This document shows, one piece after another, positions 34,022 to 39,010 of a stretch of 39,010 nucleotides of DNA. Location of the stretch: positions 40,798 to 79,807 of the forward strand of contig JAUJMR010000004.1 in assembly GCA_030446765.1 (NCBI GenBank), read 5' to 3'. Within the stretch, counting starts at the first letter, position 1. Each line of letters opens with the position of its first letter. This DNA is from Chloroflexia bacterium (GTDB taxonomy: Bacteria; Chloroflexota; Chloroflexia; Thermobaculales; Thermobaculaceae). Both the position numbers and the translations under genes were made by a program. A model generated the notes under the pieces. The model was not told where the DNA came from. It worked only from the letters and a program-made list of their open reading frames with translations, and did no database searches.

Positions 34022-34306
34022 CGCCATCCTGACTACCAGCACAACGACCCCGCCAACCAGACGGGGGAGTTCGTGCCCGTCGGCACCCGCCCGGCATACC
34101 GCAGGATGGGACTCGGCAAGGCCGTCATCGTCGAAGGTCTGCGCCGGCTTCGGGGTAGGGGATGCGAGACCGCGGTCGTCTGTAGCGTCCACGATAACGA
34201 GGCCTCTACCAAGCTCTATGAGTCCGCGTGCTTCCGCACCTTCAACCGGGTGCGCCTGTACGGGAAGAACTCTAACTCCGAGCACGAGCGCGAAGATACC
34301 GGTTAG
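34022..34306 (+). pseudogene. GNAT acetyltransferase C-terminal fragment
   Basis: The frame opens after a TGA and reads DYQHNDPANQTGEFVPVGTR, then PAYRRMGLGKAVIVEGL (acetyl-CoA loop R-x-x-G-x-G) and VHDNEASTKLYESACF, which is the second half of a GNAT fold. No N-terminal half or start codon with a ribosome site is found upstream; the 130 bases before it have only broken frames. It is either a true remnant or a gene whose 5' part is lost to frame errors. Confidence 0.65.
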
Positions 34307-34410
34307 CCTGAGCACCATTCACGGTAAGGCGGACCTAGGCAGGTGTTGCCGCCCTCATGTTACCGTCCCCAAAGCCCCAAGCTCATAGCAGTTTCCAGGC
34401 TGGTAGACCA

Positions 34411-34439
34411 TGCGGAGGAGTTCTTCCAGCCGCTCCGCA
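34411..34439 (+). other. Hairpin in the metK upstream region
   Basis: TGCGGAG and CTCCGCA form a seven-pair stem with a 15-base loop, 65 bases before the metK start. I do not see the conserved boxes of a SAM riboswitch, and there is no T run. Confidence 0.35.
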
Positions 34440-34503
34440 GCGTTGTGCTACCATAGACAATAGTCGAATCTATGCCAGCCCAGCGCACCAGGAGGGTCAT
34501 AGC

Positions 34504-35748
34504 GTGGCCGACACGTTCATGGAGTCCGAGAAACTGCTCTTCACGAGCGAATCCGTAACGGAGGGGCACCCGGACAAGCTCTGCGATCAGATATCCGACG
34601 CCGTGCTCGACGAGTTTCTGAAGCTCGATCCCCACGCGCGCGTCGCGTGTGAGGCTGCGACGACCACCGGGCTTATCCTCGTGATGGGCGAGATAACGAT
34701 CGAGGAAGGCTACGTCGATATCCCGACCGTCGCACGCCAGACCGTCAAGCGGATCGGATACGATCGCGCGAAGTACGGCTTCGACTACGAGACGTGCGGC
34801 GTCATCGTCTCCATCAAGGAGCAGAGCGCCGATATCGCGATGGGGGTCGACCAGGCGCTGGAGGCCAGGGATGGCGAGTCGAGCGACCAGCAGATTGACG
34901 CGCTGGGCGCGGGCGACCAGGGCATGATGATTGGCTTCGCGTGCGACGAGACGGCAGAGCTGATGCCGATGCCGATCAGCCTCGCGCATGGCATCACGCG
35001 CCGTCTCGATACCCTGCGGAAAGAGCGCGAGATCCCGTACATTCGCCCAGATGGCAAGAGTCAGGTGACGGTTGAGTACCATAAGGGCAAGCCCGTCCGC
35101 GTGGACACCGTGGTGGTGTCCATCCAGCACGACCCTGAGATCAGCCACGACATCATCGAGCGCGACATCGAGCGGCTCGTCATTCGCAACGTGGTCCCGC
35201 GGGAGCTGCTCGACCGCGACACCAAGTTCTACATCAACCCGACCGGTCGCTTCGTCGTCGGCGGGCCGATGGGTGACGCGGGCCTCACGGGCCGCAAGAT
35301 CATCGTTGACACGTACGGCGGGATGGCACGTCATGGCGGCGGCGCCTTCTCGGGGAAGGACCCGACAAAGGTTGACCGCTCGGGAGCGTACGCCGCCCGC
35401 TACGTTGCGAAGAACATCGTCGCCGCCGGGCTGGCAGAGCGCTGCGAGATCCAGCTTTCGTACGCGATCGGCGTCGCCCGGCCCATCTCGCTGATGGTAG
35501 AGACTTACGGCACGGGCACGGTGCCCGACGCGACGATCGAGCGGTTGGTCCAGGAGCACTTCGACCTGCGCCCAGCGGCGATCATCCGCGACCTCGACCT
35601 GTTGCGGCCCATCTACCGGCAGACGGCAGCATACGGGCATTTTGGCCGGGCCGATCTCGACCTCCCATGGGAGCGCACCGATCGGGCGGACCTGCTGCGA
35701 CGCAGCGCCGGGATTCAGGAGCAGGCAGAGCAGCACAGCCGGGCATAA
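34504..35748 (+). CDS. metK: S-adenosylmethionine synthase
   Basis: A 414-residue enzyme that makes S-adenosylmethionine from methionine and ATP, releasing phosphate and pyrophosphate. All family signatures are present: [20 protein letters not shown] (substrate and metal site), [12 protein letters not shown], then [20 protein letters not shown], and the glycine-rich [16 protein letters not shown] loop. The length suits the bacterial enzyme, with a slightly longer central segment. GTG 34504 has GGAGGG seven bases upstream. The frame is intact, unlike many genes to the left. A small uncharacterised gene follows 18 bases on and is probably co-transcribed. Confidence 0.95.
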   Translation: MADTFMESEKLLFTSESVTEGHPDKLCDQISDAVLDEFLKLDPHARVACEAATTTGLILVMGEITIEEGYVDIPTVARQTVKRIGYDRAKYGFDYETCGVIVSIKEQSADIAMGVDQALEARDGESSDQQIDALGAGDQGMMIGFACDETAELMPMPISLAHGITRRLDTLRKEREIPYIRPDGKSQVTVEYHKGKPVRVDTVVVSIQHDPEISHDIIERDIERLVIRNVVPRELLDRDTKFYINPTGRFVVGGPMGDAGLTGRKIIVDTYGGMARHGGGAFSGKDPTKVDRSGAYAARYVAKNIVAAGLAERCEIQLSYAIGVARPISLMVETYGTGTVPDATIERLVQEHFDLRPAAIIRDLDLLRPIYRQTAAYGHFGRADLDLPWERTDRADLLRRSAGIQEQAEQHSRA

Positions 35749-35766
35749 GGGATCAAGGACCTCGCA

Positions 35767-36099
35767 ATGATAGATCCGACAGGCATGGGCACGCCCGAGC
35801 AACTGACAAACGAGGAGGAGGAACTGGGGCGTATGCTCACGGAGCAATACCCCGAGATCGCCCGACTGCTCCTTGCCGCCGCCGATATGACGCAGATGTC
35901 GTATGACCAGCGCAAGAACGAGGCGTTCCTCCTCAGTCTCTCGGACGTGGCCGCAGAGGTGCTGGTACGGCGGATGCCGCGCGAAGAGGCGACGGTCTTC
36001 GTTGCCGCTGCCGTGGCGGACCTCAAGCGCGAGTTGCGCGACAACCTGCTCGGCCCGCAGACAGGGCCGTTCGCCCGCGGCGACCTGCCTCGGTTTTAA
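35767..36099 (+). CDS. Hypothetical protein downstream of metK
   Basis: A 110-residue, mostly helical protein that I do not recognise. The N-terminus is acidic (NEEEELGRMLTEQYPEIARL), then LLAAADMTQMSYDQRKNEAF, and ATVFVAAAVADLKRELRDNL near the C-terminus. No signal, membrane segment or cysteine motif is seen. ATG 35767 follows the metK stop by 18 bases, with AAGGAC and nearby purines as the ribosome site. Its base composition matches its neighbours and it is likely a real gene. Confidence 0.65.
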   Translation: MIDPTGMGTPEQLTNEEEELGRMLTEQYPEIARLLLAAADMTQMSYDQRKNEAFLLSLSDVAAEVLVRRMPREEATVFVAAAVADLKRELRDNLLGPQTGPFARGDLPRF

Positions 36100-36209
36100 G
36101 GTTTGGGCACACAGGGAAAGTATGTGTCCCCGCCCGGCGCTCAGTCGGCACAGAGTCCATCCTGGCCGTATATCTTGATCATCACTACACCCGAGGACAA
36201 CGACGGGCT

Positions 36210-36677
36210 ATGACCGAGCGCCCGCGGCCCATCCCGAAGGTCCGACCTGAACAGCGGCGCTCGATCCGCCGCGAGGGCTGCGATCGTGAGCCGCCGGAGG
36301 CGCTGCGGCTGGGTGTGCGGCAGTTTAACGCCGGACAGTACTGGGAGTGCCACGAGACGCTCGAGGAGCTGTGGGTCGCGGAGTCGACGGACGTGCGTTA
36401 CCTGTACCAGGGGATACTGCTCATCGGCGTCGGGATGCTTCACCTTCATCGACATAACCACCACGGCGCGACGACAAAGCTCGCGAGCGGCCTGGACCTG
36501 CTCCGACCTTTCGAGCCGTCGTGCATGCGGATAGACGTGGCGGCTTTGCGGAGCCAGGCGGCGAGGGTGCTCGATATCCTCGAGGATGGGCTAGAAAGCC
36601 TTGAGGCGGCACTGGCCCACACGCCACCACACTGCACGTTCACCGAGCCAGGGGAAAGCGACAAGACCGTCCGGTAG
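36210..36677 (+). CDS. DUF309 domain-containing protein
   Basis: A 155-residue protein whose centre carries the DUF309 signature: GVRQFNAGQYWECHETLEEL, then YLYQGILLIGVGMLHLHRHN, with the conserved His/Glu of ECHETLE. The family is a small helical, possibly metal-binding protein of unknown function found in Firmicutes, Cyanobacteria and Chloroflexota. The N-terminal 30 residues are basic and probably flexible. The ribosome site is weak (AACGACGGGCT before ATG 36210), and a later start is possible. Transcription direction is the same as metK. Confidence 0.82.
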   Translation: MTERPRPIPKVRPEQRRSIRREGCDREPPEALRLGVRQFNAGQYWECHETLEELWVAESTDVRYLYQGILLIGVGMLHLHRHNHHGATTKLASGLDLLRPFEPSCMRIDVAALRSQAARVLDILEDGLESLEAALAHTPPHCTFTEPGESDKTVR

Positions 36678-36823
36678 CAGGCCGATGTATCTGGGCGATG
36701 GCGCACTCACCATAGGGCACCAACTCATATATCAGTCACGCGCCCGGCTGGCCACTCGGAGGGCTCGCAGTGTGCGCAGAAAGTGGATAAGCGCGCCCGA
36801 ACATCCCTCCATTGGTGGTAAGT

Positions 36824-36950
36824 AATACGCGATCCGCTTGGGCCATAGCGCATGTCATCCCGAACGCAGTGAGGGATCCGGAGCCCGTACCACGGATTCC
36901 TCGCATGCTCGGAATGACAGCTGCCACACCGTTCAACTGGAGTCCGTATA
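36824..36950. repeat. Dispersed palindromic repeat, copy D
   Basis: Inverted relative to copy A and almost its exact reverse complement: ATACGCGATCCGCTTG, CATCCCGAACGCAGTGAGG, GAGCCCGTACCACGG and ATTCCTCGCATGCTCGG are all recovered. It lies upstream of the exoribonuclease gene, about 110 bases from its start. Confidence 0.8.
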
Positions 36951-37060
36951 ACCTTGCGCCACGCTGGTGGGCATACTCACTAAGACATCGTGGGCTCGGT
37001 ACTGTGGCGCACTACGATTTAGCCGGACTTCGCCGGGGTTCGTACGAGAGGAGCCTGCTG

Positions 37061-37615
37061 TTGCGATATTTCCTAGACACCGAGTTCATCGACCGAGGAC
37101 GCGCGATTGATCTCATCAGCGTTGGGGTGGTCGCGGAGGATAAGCGGGAGTTCTACATGGTCTCCCGTGACTTCAATGCAGCCGACGCCAGCGACTGGGT
37201 TCGCGCGCATGTGCTGCCCCGACTCGAACCGCGCGACTCGGGACTGTGGGCATCTGAGATCACGATCCGCGAGAGGCTCCGCGCGTTCGTCGGCCGCGAC
37301 GACGCGCCGGAGTTCTGGACCTGGGGTGGGGGTGCGTACGACTGGTTCGCGGTTATCGGGCTCTTCGGTGGTGGCGATCACCTGCCAGGGGGCTGGCCGT
37401 ACGTGACCAACGACCTGGATCAGTGGCTCCACCAGATGGGACTTACCGGCGATGACCCGCGCGTCCCCGAACACACGGGGGAGCCGCACCACGCCCTCGC
37501 CGACGCACGCCATAGCGCGCTGGTGTACGACTTCCTCTCCCAATACCAGCGCGAGTGGATCTGCCAGCAGGCACGCGCACTCGGCTGTGCTGATGCAGCA
37601 CCGCAGGAAGCGTAG
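37061..37615 (+). CDS. DEDDh 3'-5' exoribonuclease (Rv2179c-like, polyadenylate-specific 3'-exoribonuclease AS)
   Basis: A 184-residue nuclease. It opens with RYFLDTEFID, the Asp-Glu pair of exonuclease motif I, continues with DWVRAHVLPRLEP and AYDWFAVIGLFGG (motif II Asp), and ends with GEPHHALADARHSALV (motif III His and Asp). This arrangement matches the mycobacterial Rv2179c family, which trims 3' ends of RNA. TTG 37061 is clearly the start: GAGGAG lies seven bases upstream and the first strand begins immediately. The gene stands alone between repeat copy D and the AIM24 gene. Confidence 0.85.
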   Translation: MRYFLDTEFIDRGRAIDLISVGVVAEDKREFYMVSRDFNAADASDWVRAHVLPRLEPRDSGLWASEITIRERLRAFVGRDDAPEFWTWGGGAYDWFAVIGLFGGGDHLPGGWPYVTNDLDQWLHQMGLTGDDPRVPEHTGEPHHALADARHSALVYDFLSQYQREWICQQARALGCADAAPQEA

Positions 37616-37714
37616 CTGGCGGCAGAGGAAGCGATCCCCAGCCCGGGCGAGCGCGAGGCGCTGCTTGTACTGGAGTTCACACGTGCGGACGTTCACCGGA
37701 CGGTTCAGTTGATT

Positions 37715-37730
37715 GTTCCATTCGTGGAAC
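37715..37730. other. TTCG-loop hairpin
   Basis: GTTCCA-TTCG-TGGAAC is a perfect six-pair stem with a stable TTCG tetraloop, 100 bases after the exoribonuclease stop. It lacks a T run but could still be a transcript end or processing site. Confidence 0.35.
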
Positions 37731-37838
37731 CCACCCGCACAACAACCGATAGACTCCTGCTCAGCGCTGTAGGGAAGCCACGCAGTGTAGTAGAATCCTG
37801 CTCTGACCAGCCATGCAGCACACGAGGAGAAATACCTC

Positions 37839-38546
37839 ATGGCCACACCGATGCCCGAGCAGGCGGACAGCCTGCGCGAGTTCGGTCAGGAGCACGCCCA
37901 GAGGGACACCGGCACGTCCTGGCAGCTCGAGAACCTGAAGGCGCTGGAGATCAACCTCCGCAACGAAAGGGTGTTCCTCAAGGTGGGCTCCATGATCGGC
38001 TACTACGGCGAGATCCGGTTCGCGCGCACCACCGGCGGAGGCGGGCTGAACAAACTCATCAAGCGGGCGGTCACCGGCGAGGCGGCAACGTTGATGGCAG
38101 CGGAAGGAAGTGGCACGCTGTACGTCGCGGACTCCGGCAAAGAGGTGACGCTGCTCACCCTCCAGAACGAGCGCATCTTTCTCAACGGCAGCGACATGCT
38201 TGCGTATCAGGACGGCCTCGAGTGGGACATCCAGATGACGCGTGGCGCGGGGATGGCCGCTGGTGGGCTCTTCTCCCTGCGGCTGGAAGGCAACGGGCTC
38301 GTCGCGTTCACCACGCACGGCCGCCCGCTCGTGCTCACCGTCCGCCCCGACCGGCCCCTGCTCACCGACCCGAACGCGACGGTCGCGTGGTCCGGTGGTC
38401 TGTCGCCGAGCATCAAGACCGACGTGAACTTCGGCACGCTGATCGGCCGTTCCAGCGGTGAGACGATCCAGCTCGCGTTCCAGGGCGAGGGCTTCGTCGT
38501 CCTCCAGCCGTATGAAGAGGTGGTGGTCCCGGCGAACCGGCGGTAG
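37839..38546 (+). CDS. AIM24 family protein
   Basis: A 235-residue protein of the AIM24/TRAP-like beta-fold family. Typical segments are FLKVGSMIGYYGEIRFAR, ATLMAAEGSGTLYVADSG, IFLNGSDMLAYQDGLEWDIQ and FSLRLEGNGLVAFTTHGRP, then NFGTLIGRSSGETIQLAFQG. In yeast the relative is mitochondrial; in bacteria the role is unknown. No signal or membrane segment is visible. The ribosome site is GAGGAG about 11 bases before ATG 37839. A TAGAAT -10-like box lies near 37791. The frame is intact. Confidence 0.85.
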   Translation: MATPMPEQADSLREFGQEHAQRDTGTSWQLENLKALEINLRNERVFLKVGSMIGYYGEIRFARTTGGGGLNKLIKRAVTGEAATLMAAEGSGTLYVADSGKEVTLLTLQNERIFLNGSDMLAYQDGLEWDIQMTRGAGMAAGGLFSLRLEGNGLVAFTTHGRPLVLTVRPDRPLLTDPNATVAWSGGLSPSIKTDVNFGTLIGRSSGETIQLAFQGEGFVVLQPYEEVVVPANRR

Positions 38547-38598
38547 CGTCAGATTCCGAGTACAACGTCCACGTGCAGATGATGGCCCGGTGCCTGCC

Positions 38599-38941
38599 TC
38601 AGAGCCTCATCAGTATCCGCAGCCGGTACTCCACGGCTGAGCCAGTCCGCGCCGAGACATTGCCCAAGCGACGGACCAACCGCTCCTTCAAAATGGAACG
38701 GATGTCTTCACACTTGATATAGCTTTGGATGAACAGCCCGACTTCCGGCGGGGATACAGGAACGTGCCAGCGGATATTTCTCGCTCTGCTGGTAATGGGA
38801 AGGACGATAAGTAGCCCAGCAGGGCCGTGATTGAACTCGTCTACCGAGACGACCGGTGCCGGGCGAGTGCCGGACTGTTCGTGCCCTCGGGTCCAGGTCC
38901 ACGAGCCAGACATCGCCCCGCGCTGCTCCGTCCAGGGTCAC
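38599..38941 (-). CDS. MazF/PemK-type endoribonuclease toxin (one frameshift)
   Basis: Begins at GTG 38941 with GGAGGAAGA upstream and reads AARGDVWLVDLDP, the MazF opening. After a one-base break in a CCC run near 38895 it continues with HEQSGTRPAPVVSVDEFNHG, LLIVLPITSRARNI and IKCEDIRSILKERLVRRLG, all standard MazF/PemK segments, to the stop at 38599. Length, about 113 residues, is normal. MazF toxins cut mRNA at short sequences and are neutralised by the antitoxin encoded directly upstream. The TGA of an upstream frame overlaps this GTG, the usual coupling, but that gene is cut by the window edge. Confidence 0.82.
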
Positions 38942-39010
38942 TCTTCCTCCAGTCCGTCCGCCAGGGTCGCGTCCTATTCGCCACGTTCCTGCTGTTCCTC
39001 GCGCCACGAC
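38938..39010 (-). CDS. Partial antitoxin C-terminus (tentative)
   Basis: Acidic codons (LADGLEEE-stop) run into the toxin start with a GTGA overlap, as for MazE-type antitoxins. The frame is interrupted by a TAG 33 bases upstream, after REEQQERGE, so either the antitoxin ends there or another base is missing. Only the last 20 or so codons are in view. Confidence 0.3.

Noticed and set aside
34330-34503. SAM riboswitch before metK
   Set aside because: Only a simple seven-pair hairpin is present; none of the conserved SAM-I, SAM-II or SAM-IV core boxes could be made out.
34360-35847. A 495-codon minus-strand frame opposite metK
   Set aside because: Composition of a shadow frame; metK on the other strand is unambiguous.

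Overview
The window is GC-rich bacterial DNA with many GTG and TTG starts preceded by strong AGGAGG-type ribosome sites. The gene set suggests a Chloroflexota bacterium, perhaps near the Thermomicrobia: an FMN riboswitch in front of a RibX/RibY-type riboflavin transporter, a DUF2089 gene with helical-repeat partners, a FabL-type enoyl reductase, PrsW, Tat-exported ferritin-like proteins, and lipoproteins with Pro/Thr-rich stalks and SH3-like domains. The taxon is an inference from gene content only.

Layout. 0-1.7 kb: two tandem ferritin-like genes, the second with a Tat signal and a C-terminal membrane anchor. 2-6.7 kb: phosphodiesterase/alkaline-phosphatase-family protein, nucleotidyltransferase, TetR repressor divergent from a small CxxC protein, and a cupin. 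6.8-12.9 kb: IS5-type transposase remnant, HExxH lipoprotein, trypsin-like lipoprotein with FxLYD domains, PrsW protease, and an orphan HicB-like protein. 13-15 kb: parA-parB framed by two copies of one GC-rich palindrome that look like parS. 15.3-17 kb: leader RNA and cold-shock gene, a small hypothetical, a zinc-ribbon gene and fabL. 17-20.4 kb: a broken FAD oxidoreductase with a duplicated 5' end, and a DUF4038 glycosidase-like gene. 20.8-24.2 kb: trkH-trkA potassium uptake and a double-GNAT protein. 24.3-26.2 kb: an operon of two proteins built from a ~29-residue 'HGV' repeat plus DUF2089. 26.7-30.4 kb: DHA2 MFS pump with its MarR regulator, a GGDEF protein with a DNA-binding-like tail, and a TlpA-like thioredoxin. 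30.4-32.6 kb: ribY-ribX under an FMN riboswitch. 33-39 kb: leaderless ArsR plus glyoxalase, GNAT remnant, metK, a small hypothetical, DUF309, 3'-exoribonuclease, AIM24, and a MazF-type toxin at the edge.

Two features cut across the window. First, a ~125 bp palindromic repeat occurs four times between genes, in both orientations. Second, many otherwise well conserved genes between about 9.5 and 26 kb carry one or more single-base frame breaks, often at C or G runs, while genes from 26.7 to 38.5 kb are almost clean. I read most of these as base-calling errors in a poorly covered stretch rather than true gene decay. Frameshifted genes with conserved motifs are therefore listed as CDS with the breaks described, and only obvious remnants are called pseudogenes.

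The most novel-looking item is the HGV-repeat/DUF2089 operon. Next come the GGDEF protein with a ribbon-helix-helix-like tail and an AT-rich repeat under its promoter, and the apparently leaderless ArsR gene with a perfect palindrome between -35 and -10.
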